The notes beneath the pieces were generated by a model. The model had not been told where the DNA came from. It saw only the letters and a list, made by a program, of their open reading frames with translations, and did no database searches. A stretch of 34,344 nt of DNA from Chitinophaga pinensis. GTDB lineage: Bacteria > Bacteroidota > Bacteroidia > CAMBQF01. The stretch spans positions 1 to 34,344 of the forward strand of contig CAMBQF010000016.1 in assembly GCA_945869825.1 (NCBI GenBank), in the 5' to 3' direction. Shown one piece after another: positions 15,992-24,229 of the stretch; within the stretch, counting starts at the first letter, position 1, and every line of letters starts with the position of its first letter. The translations under genes and the position numbers were made by a program.

Positions 15992-16023
15992 GCCCTTTAA
16001 GCACCTGCTTAAAGGGCCTTTTT
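15992..16023 (+). terminator. terminator of the small RNA gene
   Basis: GCCCTTTAAGCA (15992-16003) and TGCTTAAAGGGC (16006-16017) form a near-perfect long stem followed by CTTTTT. With the promoter at 15773-15803 it defines a primary transcript of about 210 nt. Confidence 0.93.
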
Positions 16024-16262
16024 ATACCCGCAAAGAATAATTGGGCAAAGACTTAGTAACCATGGTATTTAAAAAATGGCATATGTAGCTATGAAGCATC
16101 TTTGGCAAAACTCACGTTGAATCTGGTTACGGTAGGTTTTTATTTAATGAAACTCTGTTTTACAAATCAAATTGCTTCGCAATTTCTTAACATTAGATAA
16201 CTTTACAAGTCTACACAATTGCTTAATATTACTGTGCTTAATTTTTATTTACCGGTAGTATT
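16024..16262 (+). promoter_or_regulatory. upstream region of the Panacea gene with AATTGCTT boxes
   Basis: AAATTGC-TTC-GCAATTT (16169-16185) is a perfect 7-bp inverted repeat, and its AATTGCTT half recurs at 16217-16224. Each box contains a TTG that could act as a -33 element: 16172-16174 with TAACTTTA at 16198-16205, and 16219-16221 with TAATTTTT at 16239-16246. Both -7 boxes have a mismatch at the last base. Boxes over -33 elements would suit an autorepressor. The rest of this stretch shows no gene. Confidence 0.45.
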
Positions 16263-16721
16263 ATGGCTTACAAAGCGATTGAGATTGCCGCAGGGTTTAT
16301 CAGAAAAGGAAAAGCTGATAAAAAAGCATTTAGCCAAATGAAGTTGCAGTGCATGGTATATTATGCGCATGGCTATTATATGGCACTTACTAAAGAACCT
16401 CTTATTACTGATACCATTGAGGCATGGGAGGTTGGCCCATGTGTACAAAGTGTATATGGTTTGTATAGGCTTATAGACAGGCTGCCTACTGATGAGTGGC
16501 CCGAAGACAACCTTGATATAGAGTTTGAGCCCAAAGTAATGCAGGCTATTGAAGCAGCCTGGGAGGCATCTTTCCGATTAACGTCTGACCAGTTTATCAA
16601 ATGGGCTACTGCCAAAGGAACACCATGGGCAAAGGCTTATTCGCCTATCCAATGGACACTGAATATTGGCAATGAAAGCATTAAAGAATATTTTGAAAAA
16701 GAGGTGCTGAAACTGGCCTGA
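16263..16721 (+). CDS. Panacea (SocA-like/DUF4065) antitoxin-domain protein, no toxin beside it
   Basis: This 152-residue protein matches the Panacea domain: an N-terminal helix with the KLQCMVYYAHGYYMAL segment, then PLITDTIEAWEVGPCVQSVYGLY, a near-complete family signature. Known members (SocA, GepA, PanA) neutralise many unrelated toxins, including tRNA-modifying ToxSAS enzymes, or act as proteolytic adaptors. Such genes normally sit within bases of their toxin. Here the upstream neighbour is the small RNA gene, and downstream is the convergent AI-2E transporter gene ending 8 bases away, so no protein toxin is encoded in the operon. It may be a domesticated antitoxin or pair with a partner elsewhere. 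No signal peptide is seen. Confidence 0.88.
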   Translation: MAYKAIEIAAGFIRKGKADKKAFSQMKLQCMVYYAHGYYMALTKEPLITDTIEAWEVGPCVQSVYGLYRLIDRLPTDEWPEDNLDIEFEPKVMQAIEAAWEASFRLTSDQFIKWATAKGTPWAKAYSPIQWTLNIGNESIKEYFEKEVLKLA

Positions 16722-16729
16722 TATATTAG

Positions 16730-17821
16730 TTACTCTACCTCAATTTGTATTTTCTTCATATTGAGCCAAAACGCACGCCCTACAATGCGTAAAACAGAGT
16801 AAACAGGTATAGCTACCATCATACCCACTACCCCGCCTAATGTGGCAGACACCAGTATCACAATAAATATTTCCAGCGGGTGGGCCTGCATACTTTTAGA
16901 AAAAATGTAATTTGAAAGAAACCAATTATCTATAAACTGCACTGTGCCATACACTGCCAACACCTTTACTACCATAGGAAGCAGCGCACTATAAACATCG
17001 AGGTACAGGTTGGTTGATACCGCTATAACAACCCCAATAGCTGCTGCTATAATAGGCCCTACATAAGGCACCACGTTTAAAAAACCAAACAAAAGGCCCA
17101 TTAGTAAGGGATAATCAACTCCTACTATCCACATACCTAAAGATGCCAGCGTTGAGACTGATAAAAACTGAATAAGCAGGCCCGAAAAATAATTAATAAG
17201 CTGTTTTTTACTCTCGTTAAATATAAGGCGTGTTTCATTCTCGTACCTATTAGGAATAACCTTTACAATAGTTTCTACCAGCAGTTTTTCATCTTTTAAA
17301 AAGAAGAATGTTATAAACAGGATAGAGAATAACGCTGCTACAAAATCGCCAATAGAGTTAAATGCAGAGGTGGTTAGGTCTGTCAAAAATTTAGCATCAA
17401 CAATGTTTTTAATCTTCTCACTTATAAACGTTGTGAGTGATTTTCCGTTGCCAATATTAATACTGTTATATAGGTTTTGTATTTGATTTATAGGCTGCTC
17501 AAAATTATTCATTAGCCTTTGTTGGTCAAGACTTGTGAGGGCATTAACCTCGCTAACCAGTACGGGAATAAATATGGCAAATATGCCTAAAAATATTATA
17601 AAAACAATAAGGAGGGTAATAATAGCGCTTGCCGATGACGAAAGAGATTTTTCCTTATATATCTTAAAATTATCTATTTGCCTGCACAGTGGGTTTGCTA
17701 CTAATGATAGGACGCCTGAAATGAGGATATAAGAAATAATGGTGCTAAAATACCAGCATACAAATATTACAGAGGCGGCAATAAGCAGGAAAAACAATAT
17801 TTTAGCTACTGTTATCTTCAT
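16730..17821 (-). CDS. AI-2E family transporter (PerM/UPF0118)
   Basis: This 363-residue inner-membrane protein has seven or eight hydrophobic helices and the family signature GLLFGFLNVVPYVGPIIAAAIG (split: GLLFGFLNVV, PYVGPIIAA). The family includes AI-2 exporters and Na+/H+ antiporters, so the substrate is open. The central soluble part (about 95-150) is the usual cytoplasmic or periplasmic insert. Its ATG follows directly after the dnaG stop (TAAATG), so it is probably translated from the dnaG transcript. It converges with the Panacea gene. Confidence 0.9.
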   Translation of the reverse strand: MKITVAKILFFLLIAASVIFVCWYFSTIISYILISGVLSLVANPLCRQIDNFKIYKEKSLSSSASAIITLLIVFIIFLGIFAIFIPVLVSEVNALTSLDQQRLMNNFEQPINQIQNLYNSINIGNGKSLTTFISEKIKNIVDAKFLTDLTTSAFNSIGDFVAALFSILFITFFFLKDEKLLVETIVKVIPNRYENETRLIFNESKKQLINYFSGLLIQFLSVSTLASLGMWIVGVDYPLLMGLLFGFLNVVPYVGPIIAAAIGVVIAVSTNLYLDVYSALLPMVVKVLAVYGTVQFIDNWFLSNYIFSKSMQAHPLEIFIVILVSATLGGVVGMMVAIPVYSVLRIVGRAFWLNMKKIQIEVE

Positions 17822-19930
17822 TTAGTGTAGTATTACACGGCCCAATATACCTGATAATTCGGTTTTAATACTAATCAACGTCAGCTGTTTTTCTAACAAC
17901 GCCATTAAACCAATCTGGTCTTCTTCTTTTTCGGCAATAATTAACTCCTCATTCACTTCGCGTATCATCTTTAGTATAAACTTCATTTTTAGAGAGTGCA
18001 AAGCCTTTTCTATACTCTCCTTTAGCACCACGTGCGATGTATCTTCTATTGCCACCTCTACTCTGTGTTTACTATACCAGCGGTCGCTAAGGGCGCTGCT
18101 ATCCATTACCAAATCAGTAGCAATGGTTCGCACTTTTTCATCGGGGTGCGTAGTGGGGTGCGGTATATCAGGCTTAGGCTCCGGCTCTACAAAGCCGTTA
18201 TCATCAACCAGGTTTTCGGGTGTTATAATGGGCAGGGGCAAATCTTCCTCGTCAAACTCAGGCTCGTGATGGTATTCTTCGGGTTTGCTTTGCAACGCCA
18301 GGTAGCCCATATAAATAGCTTGGTAAACAGGGTTTTGCATCAAAACCTCATCGCGCGAAAGTTCAAAAATTATAAAATCGCCGGCTAATACGGTGTGTAC
18401 CTCTTCGTGGCGGCCATCTTCGGTTTTATGGGTAAAATACAGTTCACGGTCGGAGTGGCGCAATAGCAAACGGATAATATCACGCTCCTGCCATTCAGGG
18501 TCGCTAAAGTCTATGTTTAAAAATTCCTGCGTTTTGGCTTCGCTTTGGCCCTCGTAACCCCCGCTTTCATACTCTACAAATGCTTCTTTCAGCTGGTCGG
18601 CTTCGCGCTCTTTGCGCGTTTTATCGTTACGCAACTTATTAACCTCGCGCAGCAGGGTTTCTTCATCAATACCCGTAATGCGGCTGCACTCTTTTATATA
18701 AAACTGGCGCTGTATACCATCGGGGACAATAGAAATAGTTTGCGCAATATCTTTAACCAGTGCAGAGCGTTTTATCGGGTCGTTGCCAACCTCATCAATA
18801 AGCAAACTGGTTTTAAACGATACAAAGTCTTTGGCCTGCTTGCCTATGTAGTCTTTCAGCTCATCAATGCTAACTTTTTTAGCGTATGAGTCGGGATCGT
18901 CGCCATCAGGAAAAAGCACAACGCGCACGTTCATGCCTTCTTCCAAAATCATATCTATACCGCGGAACGAGGCTTTGATACCAGCAGGGTCGCCATCGTA
19001 TAGTATGGTAATGTTTTTGGTATAGCGGCCAATCAGCTTTATCTGGTCGTGCGTTAAGGATGTGCCCGACGATGCCACTACGTTTTCTACGCCCGCCTGG
19101 TGCATAGATATTACGTCGGTATACCCTTCAACCAGGTAGCAAACATCAAACTGGGTAATGGCTTTTTTGGCAAAGAAAGCGCCATACAACACCCTGCTTT
19201 TGTTGTAAATCTCACTCTCGGGCGAGTTTACATACTTGGCCTGCGTTTTATCGGCTGAGTTTAATACCCTGCCACCAAAGCCCAGCACCCTGCCCGTAAG
19301 GCTATGTATGGGGAACATTACACGCCCCTTAAAGCGGTCGAATTTTTTAGCCCCATCATCTTTTACAATGCTAAGGCCCGTTTTTTCAAGGTATTCTAAC
19401 TTATAGCCAGCTTTAACAGCACTATCAGTAAAGGCAGACCACTCGTTATGGCTATAGCCCAACTGGAATTTCTCAATAATATCATCCCTAAAGCCCCGCT
19501 CGCGGAAGTACGAAAGGCCAATGGCTTTGCCATCTTCCGTTTCCCACAGCTGCTCGGTAAAATACTTTTGGGCATAGGTGTTTACAACAAAAAGGCTTTC
19601 TTTCTCGTTTTGGTGTTCAATATCCTCAGCCGTAAGCTCCTTTTCTTCAATTTCAATATTATACTTTTTTGCCAGGTAGCGCAGCGCCTCGGGGTAGGTA
19701 GAGCTCTCGTGCTCCATGATAAAGTTTACCGAGTTGCCCGCCTTGCCGCAGCCAAAACACTTGTAAATACCTTTTGCAGGAGATACAGTAAACGATGGGG
19801 TACGCTCGTTATGAAAAGGGCAATTGCCCAGCATATTAACCCCACGGCGCTTAAGAGCCACAAAGTCGCCAACCACCTCTTCTATGCGGGCGGTTTCAAT
19901 AATGCGGTCTACGGTATCCTTAGGTATCAT
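17822..19930 (-). CDS. dnaG: DNA primase
   Basis: This 702-residue protein synthesises RNA primers at replication forks. It has the N-terminal CHC2-type zinc finger (C37, H40, C58, C61), the RNA polymerase core, and the TOPRIM domain (VEGYTDVISMHQAG with the catalytic Glu, then SSGTSLT and LYDGDPAG, about 258-340). A long C-terminal part follows, with a Pro/Glu/Asp-rich linker (about 555-605, HHEPEFDEEDLPLP and EPEPKPDIPHP) before the helicase-interacting helical end. It is longer than E. coli DnaG (581 aa), mainly through this linker and end. A -7 box ends only 10 bases before its ATG, so the mRNA may be nearly leaderless. The AI-2E gene follows without a gap. Confidence 0.97.
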   Translation of the reverse strand: MIPKDTVDRIIETARIEEVVGDFVALKRRGVNMLGNCPFHNERTPSFTVSPAKGIYKCFGCGKAGNSVNFIMEHESSTYPEALRYLAKKYNIEIEEKELTAEDIEHQNEKESLFVVNTYAQKYFTEQLWETEDGKAIGLSYFRERGFRDDIIEKFQLGYSHNEWSAFTDSAVKAGYKLEYLEKTGLSIVKDDGAKKFDRFKGRVMFPIHSLTGRVLGFGGRVLNSADKTQAKYVNSPESEIYNKSRVLYGAFFAKKAITQFDVCYLVEGYTDVISMHQAGVENVVASSGTSLTHDQIKLIGRYTKNITILYDGDPAGIKASFRGIDMILEEGMNVRVVLFPDGDDPDSYAKKVSIDELKDYIGKQAKDFVSFKTSLLIDEVGNDPIKRSALVKDIAQTISIVPDGIQRQFYIKECSRITGIDEETLLREVNKLRNDKTRKEREADQLKEAFVEYESGGYEGQSEAKTQEFLNIDFSDPEWQERDIIRLLLRHSDRELYFTHKTEDGRHEEVHTVLAGDFIIFELSRDEVLMQNPVYQAIYMGYLALQSKPEEYHHEPEFDEEDLPLPIITPENLVDDNGFVEPEPKPDIPHPTTHPDEKVRTIATDLVMDSSALSDRWYSKHRVEVAIEDTSHVVLKESIEKALHSLKMKFILKMIREVNEELIIAEKEEDQIGLMALLEKQLTLISIKTELSGILGRVILH

Positions 19931-19940
19931 AATAAGTAAA

Positions 19941-19948
19941 CAAAGTTA
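19941..19948 (-). promoter_or_regulatory. -7 box of dnaG
   Basis: TAACTTTG on the minus strand is a perfect TAnnTTTG box 10 bases before the dnaG ATG at 19930. A TTG occurs upstream but at about 12 bases, shorter than the usual spacing. The predicted leader is only a few bases. Confidence 0.5.
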
Positions 19949-20040
19949 CACAATTGGCAACAAACGGGCTTAAACCCATGTTACTAACAAGGTAGTTTGA
20001 GTAAAAAAATAAAAGCGTGGTTATAAAACATAGGTTTTTA

Positions 20041-20048
20041 TACCTTTG
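20041..20048 (+). promoter_or_regulatory. -7 box of gdhA
   Basis: TACCTTTG lies 25 bases before the gdhA ATG. The -33 position holds GTG (about 20016-20018), a weak match, with 22-base spacing. It is divergent from the dnaG promoter about 100 bases away. Confidence 0.6.
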
Positions 20049-20073
20049 CCGCGTCAACCCTAAATAAATTATA

Positions 20074-21504
20074 ATGGCAAATTCGCTTAGAGCAAACCGC
20101 GAGGAGAAATTCTTTAGTGATGTTATCAAGTATTTCGATAAAGCGGCTCAATTTCTAAACCACCCAAAAGGTATTTTAGAGCAGATTAAATACTGCAACG
20201 CAGTATACAGAATCAAATTCCCGGTAAAAATCGGCGATGATTTTCAGGTAATAGAGGCGTACCGTGCAGAGCACAGCCACCACAAGCTACCAACCAAAGG
20301 CGGTATCCGTTACAGCGAGCATGTTAGCCAGGACGAAGTTATGGCCCTTTCGGCGCTTATGACTTACAAATGTGCTATTGTGGATGTACCTTTTGGCGGT
20401 GCCAAAGGCGGTATCAAAATCAACCCGAAAGACTACACTGTAGACCAACTGGAGCGCATTACCCGCCGCTACACTACTGAGTTGATTAAAAAGAACTTTA
20501 TTGGCCCGGGCATAGACGTTCCTGCACCTGACTACGGTAGCGGCGAACGCGAAATGAGCTGGATTGCTGATACGTACACTACGTTTTTCCCTAACGAGAT
20601 TAACGGCCTTGGCTGTGTTACCGGAAAACCCGTAGGGCAAGGTGGCATACACGGCCGCCGCGAGGCTACCGGCCTTGGTGTTTACTATGGCCTACGCAGT
20701 GCCATGGAAAACACTGCCGACCTTAAACGCCTTAAAATGACCCACGGCATAGAGGGCAAACGCATTGTGATACAAGGCTTGGGCAACGTGGGTTACCATG
20801 CTGCCATGTTTTTACACAAAGCAGGAGCAAAAATTATTGCAATTGCTGAGTTTGAGGGCGCTATTTACGATGCTAAAGGCATAGACCCGACAGCATTGCT
20901 TGAGCACCGCAAAAACACAGGTTCTATTTTGAACTTTGGCAAAGCCAAGAACATTAAAAACAGCGCAGAAGCATTAGAGCTTGATTGCGATATATTGGTT
21001 CCTGCAGCGCTGGAAAACCAAATACACAAAGGCAATGCGGCAAACATTAAAGCTAAGGTTATTGCCGAGGCTGCCAATGGCCCTGTAACGCCCGAAGCTG
21101 AGATTATACTTAACAAGAAAAACGTATTAATCATTCCTGACATTTACATGAATGCAGGTGGTGTTACAGTTTCTTACTTCGAGTGGTTGAAAAACCTATC
21201 GCACGTACGTTTTAACCGTATGGAGAAAAAGTACGAGGAGACAATGAACAAGAACCTGCTTAGCCTTATTGAGGAAAGCACTGGTACCAAGCTTAGCAAA
21301 GCCCAACGCGATTACTTAGGTCGTGGTGCTAACGAGATTGACCTTGTTTACTCTGGATTAGACGAGACTATGACAGTGGCTTACAACGAGATTTACGAGA
21401 TGTTTGCCTCTAACAAAAAAGTGCCTGATATGCGTACCGCAGCGTTTATGGTTGCCATAAACAAGGTAGCCGTATCGTACCAATCATTGGGTGTGTGGCC
21501 TTAG
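20074..21504 (+). CDS. gdhA: glutamate dehydrogenase (Glu/Leu/Phe/Val dehydrogenase family)
   Basis: This 476-residue enzyme interconverts glutamate and 2-oxoglutarate plus ammonia. The active-site lysine motif is in PFGGAKGGIKINP, with the conserved GPGIDVPAPDYGSGEREMSW segment (split here as GPGIDVPAPD, YGSGEREMSW) and the Rossmann motif in IQGLGNVGYHAAMFLHKAGAK (GLGNVG). The EAANGPVTPEA motif near residue 330 is also typical. The choice of NAD or NADP cannot be made with certainty. The ATG at 20074 gives the expected N-terminus. A terminator follows at 21559-21592. Confidence 0.94.
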   Translation: MANSLRANREEKFFSDVIKYFDKAAQFLNHPKGILEQIKYCNAVYRIKFPVKIGDDFQVIEAYRAEHSHHKLPTKGGIRYSEHVSQDEVMALSALMTYKCAIVDVPFGGAKGGIKINPKDYTVDQLERITRRYTTELIKKNFIGPGIDVPAPDYGSGEREMSWIADTYTTFFPNEINGLGCVTGKPVGQGGIHGRREATGLGVYYGLRSAMENTADLKRLKMTHGIEGKRIVIQGLGNVGYHAAMFLHKAGAKIIAIAEFEGAIYDAKGIDPTALLEHRKNTGSILNFGKAKNIKNSAEALELDCDILVPAALENQIHKGNAANIKAKVIAEAANGPVTPEAEIILNKKNVLIIPDIYMNAGGVTVSYFEWLKNLSHVRFNRMEKKYEETMNKNLLSLIEESTGTKLSKAQRDYLGRGANEIDLVYSGLDETMTVAYNEIYEMFASNKKVPDMRTAAFMVAINKVAVSYQSLGVWP

Positions 21505-21511
21505 TAGGTTA

Positions 21512-21553
21512 CCCCTCCCTAAATCCCTCCCCCAAGGTGGAGGGACTTTAATA
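21512..21553. repeat. C-rich/G-rich intergenic hairpin element
   Basis: CCCTCCC and GGAGGG blocks around CCCAAGGTGG can form a hairpin. The wording AAATCCC...AAGGTGG-GGG recurs at 24235-24260, with a looser relative at 15188-15215, suggesting a dispersed intergenic element. Confidence 0.5.
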
Positions 21554-21558
21554 ATATT

Positions 21559-21592
21559 AAAAATCCCTACCGTATGGTGGGGATTTTTGTTT
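21559..21592 (+). terminator. terminator after gdhA
   Basis: AAAAATCCCTACC (21559-21571) pairs with GGTGGGGATTTTT (21576-21588) through 13 bp with one G-U, and a T-rich tail follows. The A and T runs on the two sides would also let it act on leftward transcription. Confidence 0.9.
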
Positions 21593-21641
21593 TATCTACC
21601 TGCACCTAAATGGCACGGCTAAACCAATAGCAGTAAGCCAG

Positions 21642-22583
21642 TTACTTATTTTTAAAGATGATAAATTGATTTATAAAATCATCCAGTTTATCTACAAATA
21701 CATTGTGCGATGCGCCTTTTACAACAACAATATTTTCAGCACCTAATGTATTCTTTATCAAGTCAAGCTGCTTAGTATCAAACAACCCATCCTCATCGCC
21801 ATACATGCCAAATAGTTTTACCCCTTTCTTTTTAAGGGTTGCCCAGTCTTTACTCATGCTAAGTGTGGTATATTTTTCGGTTGCATAAACCCCCTTCACT
21901 GGCGCATACTCTGATTGCCTGAGCAACGCCACCTTCTCCACATTATTATTTACGCTATTCCAAAACTTAGTGTACGTTATGGTGGGCGACTTTGTAGCAT
22001 ACAACCCGCACCACATAGCCTGCATAAAGCAACTGCTGCTATATTCCAGGGTGGTGCTATCCATTTGGGTTTCCATAATGTTAACGTAGCTAAAGCTGGC
22101 GCTATCGCCGCGGTCGCTATATATCTTTTGGCAACGGGTTATGATGTTGTCAAATGTCATTTGGTATGATAGAGGCGAACCTACCAGCACAACCCTTTCT
22201 ACCAGCTTGGGCTTAGCCAGTGCAAACTTGGTAGCTAACGTTCCGCCCCAGCTATGGCCTATAATGGTAGCCTTTTTAATGCCATACTTTTTGTAAAGGC
22301 TTTCCGCATCCTTTATCTGCGCCTTAAAAGAATAATCGCCATTTGGGGCAAAGTTTTTAGAGCGCCCGCAGCCGCGCTGGTCGTACACAATAACGTAATA
22401 GCCTTTACCTGCAAGCTCTTCTGCTGTAGAGTATTCAAAATTACCCGCATTGTAGCCTGGGCCGCCGTGCATAAATATAACCGCCGGGTTGGCATGGTTA
22501 CCATAGGCGGTGCTAAACAGGGTGGTTTGGGCTGATGCTGTAAGCGACAGTAGCGTAAGTAATAAGCACAGGTACTTTTTCAT
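21642..22583 (-). CDS. secreted alpha/beta hydrolase (proline iminopeptidase-like)
   Basis: This 313-residue protein has a signal peptide (MKKYLCLLLTLLSLTASAQ) and an alpha/beta hydrolase fold. It shows the oxyanion motif HGGPG (39-43), the DQRGCGRS segment (68-75) typical of S33 prolyl iminopeptidases, and the nucleophile S111 in GHSWGG. The probable acid is D265 (or D263) in GDEDG, and the His is H293 in GASHN. It is likely exported and may cleave peptides or esters, but the substrate cannot be fixed. It has its own TAnnTTTG box upstream (22598-22605), next to the icd terminator. Confidence 0.9.
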   Translation of the reverse strand: MKKYLCLLLTLLSLTASAQTTLFSTAYGNHANPAVIFMHGGPGYNAGNFEYSTAEELAGKGYYVIVYDQRGCGRSKNFAPNGDYSFKAQIKDAESLYKKYGIKKATIIGHSWGGTLATKFALAKPKLVERVVLVGSPLSYQMTFDNIITRCQKIYSDRGDSASFSYVNIMETQMDSTTLEYSSSCFMQAMWCGLYATKSPTITYTKFWNSVNNNVEKVALLRQSEYAPVKGVYATEKYTTLSMSKDWATLKKKGVKLFGMYGDEDGLFDTKQLDLIKNTLGAENIVVVKGASHNVFVDKLDDFINQFIIFKNK

Positions 22584-22597
22584 AAACTAAATATATA

Positions 22598-22605
22598 CAA
22601 ACCTA
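22598..22605 (-). promoter_or_regulatory. -7 box of the alpha/beta hydrolase gene
   Basis: TAGGTTTG on the minus strand lies 14 bases before the ATG at 22583. The -33 position falls within the icd terminator hairpin (CTG near 22626-22628 on the minus strand). Confidence 0.55.
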
Positions 22606-22616
22606 TAAAAAGATAA

Positions 22617-22645
22617 AGGGACGTACAGTAATACCGTACATCCCT
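22617..22645 (-). terminator. terminator after icd
   Basis: GGGACGTAC (22618-22626) and GTACATCCC (22636-22644) pair with one mismatch. On the minus strand the hairpin is followed by a T-rich run, as expected after icd. Confidence 0.75.
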
Positions 22646-22668
22646 CCATCCATAAAAATCATGCTAAA

Positions 22669-24108
22669 TTATTTACCCCTCCCTAAAGAGAAAGCGTCTT
22701 TGCCATCAAAAGAGCAAAGGTTTTCAATTTTAATAAAGTCGAGGCCGGTATTGCTAACACGGTCTAAAAGACCAACAATATCCTTGTGGTTAAGCGGGCT
22801 GTTACCTATGTAGCGCACCACATAGTGGTCGGTACAAAAGGTTTCTACATTACCGCCCGGCCATACCTCGGTACCGCGGTTGGTAATTACTTTAAAGCTT
22901 AAATCATCAGTATTAGCAGGCGTTAGCGCAGCAACCAGTTCGGCTGTTGTGCCTTTGTGTTGAAAGAACACATCAACACCCACAATTTCTTTTTTACCAA
23001 GGCTTTTGCGTACAACCGGTTTAAGGTTCATAGGCTCTTTAGCGGTAGCGTAGCTTATGGCTTTAAACTTGGTAGGCTTTTGGCCTACACGGGCAATAAC
23101 GGCATCGGCAAACTCGCGTGTGCCTACTTTCTCGGTAGATAAGCCTTCTTTGTAAATATCGTACGTGTGTACCCCGTCTTCTAAGGTTTTCAACCAGGCG
23201 TTGTGTACGTTCTCAGCCGCATCGGTCTGGCCAATGTGTACAAGCATTTGCACAGCACCTAACAAAAGGCCCGATGGGTTAGCCATATTCTGACCGGCAC
23301 GGCGTGGGGCCGAACCGTGGATAGCCTCAAACATTGCACAGTTAGGGCCAATGTTGGCCGAGCCCGCCAAACCTACAGAACCTGCAATTTGCGCGGCAAT
23401 GTCAGATATAATGTCACCGTAAAGGTTTAGCGTAACAATTACGTCAAACGCCTCAGGGGTGTCGCTCATTTTAGCCGAGCCTATATCAATAATCCAGTGT
23501 TCGTTTTCTATTTCAGGGTATTCTTTGGCAATCTCATCAAACACCTGGTGGAACATACCATCCGTTTGTTTCATAATGTTGTCTTTAGAAAAGCACGTTA
23601 CCTTTTTGCGGCCAAACTGTTTGGCATATTCAAAAGCATAACGAACGATTTTCTCACAACCCGGGCGAGAAATCAGCTTTAAACACTGCACCACCTCATC
23701 GGTTTGCTGGTGCTCAATACCGGCATAGGTATCTTCCTCATTTTCGCGGATGATAACCAAATCCATGTTAGGGTATTTGGTATCAACATACGGTGCGTAA
23801 GCAATACATGGGCGAATGTTAGCGTACAGGCTAAGCATTTTGCGTGTAGTTACGTTAAGGCTTTTGTAACCTCCACCCTGTGGGGTAGTAATAGGCGCTT
23901 TTAAAAACACCTTGGTACGGCGCAGACTGTCCCAGGCTTCGGGGGCAATACCGGCAGCGTTACCGCTAAGGTATACCTGCTCACCAATTTGTATTTCTTC
24001 AATTTCAAGTTGTGCACCCGCTGCTTCCATAATGCGCAGGGTGGCGTCCATAATTTCAGGACCAATACCGTCGCCTTTGGCAACAGTAATGGGAGTTTTA
24101 GTTGACAT
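22669..24108 (-). CDS. icd: NADP-dependent isocitrate dehydrogenase
   Basis: This protein of 479 residues oxidises isocitrate to 2-oxoglutarate in the TCA cycle. It shows the N-terminal VAKGDGIGPEIMD, the ENEEDTYAGIEH loop, the TLNLYGDIISDIAAQIAGSVG metal site region (split TLNLYGDII, SDIAAQIAG) and the cofactor motif AIHGSAPRRAGQNMANP (split AIHGSAPRRAG, QNMANP). A C-terminal domain of about 130 residues follows the usual 340-residue core, as in the Thermus-type long enzymes. The ATG at 24108 is preferred to an upstream TTG two codons away. It could supply 2-oxoglutarate to the glutamate dehydrogenase encoded 1.2 kb away. Confidence 0.93.
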   Translation of the reverse strand: MSTKTPITVAKGDGIGPEIMDATLRIMEAAGAQLEIEEIQIGEQVYLSGNAAGIAPEAWDSLRRTKVFLKAPITTPQGGGYKSLNVTTRKMLSLYANIRPCIAYAPYVDTKYPNMDLVIIRENEEDTYAGIEHQQTDEVVQCLKLISRPGCEKIVRYAFEYAKQFGRKKVTCFSKDNIMKQTDGMFHQVFDEIAKEYPEIENEHWIIDIGSAKMSDTPEAFDVIVTLNLYGDIISDIAAQIAGSVGLAGSANIGPNCAMFEAIHGSAPRRAGQNMANPSGLLLGAVQMLVHIGQTDAAENVHNAWLKTLEDGVHTYDIYKEGLSTEKVGTREFADAVIARVGQKPTKFKAISYATAKEPMNLKPVVRKSLGKKEIVGVDVFFQHKGTTAELVAALTPANTDDLSFKVITNRGTEVWPGGNVETFCTDHYVVRYIGNSPLNHKDIVGLLDRVSNTGLDFIKIENLCSFDGKDAFSLGRGK

Positions 24109-24131
24109 ATCCAATTCTTTTAAAATGCGCG

Positions 24132-24139
24132 CAAATATA
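24132..24139 (-). promoter_or_regulatory. -7 box of icd
   Basis: TATATTTG on the minus strand lies 23 bases before the icd ATG. GTG (complement of 24161-24163) at 21-base spacing could be a weak -33 element. Confidence 0.6.
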
Positions 24140-24229
24140 GCGGTTTTATTTTTCGTTTGTCACTTTTCATTTCTAATTGCCTTGTAAGGCCTATGGCTGT
24201 AAATAAAAGCGCACGTTTTGAACCTTCCT

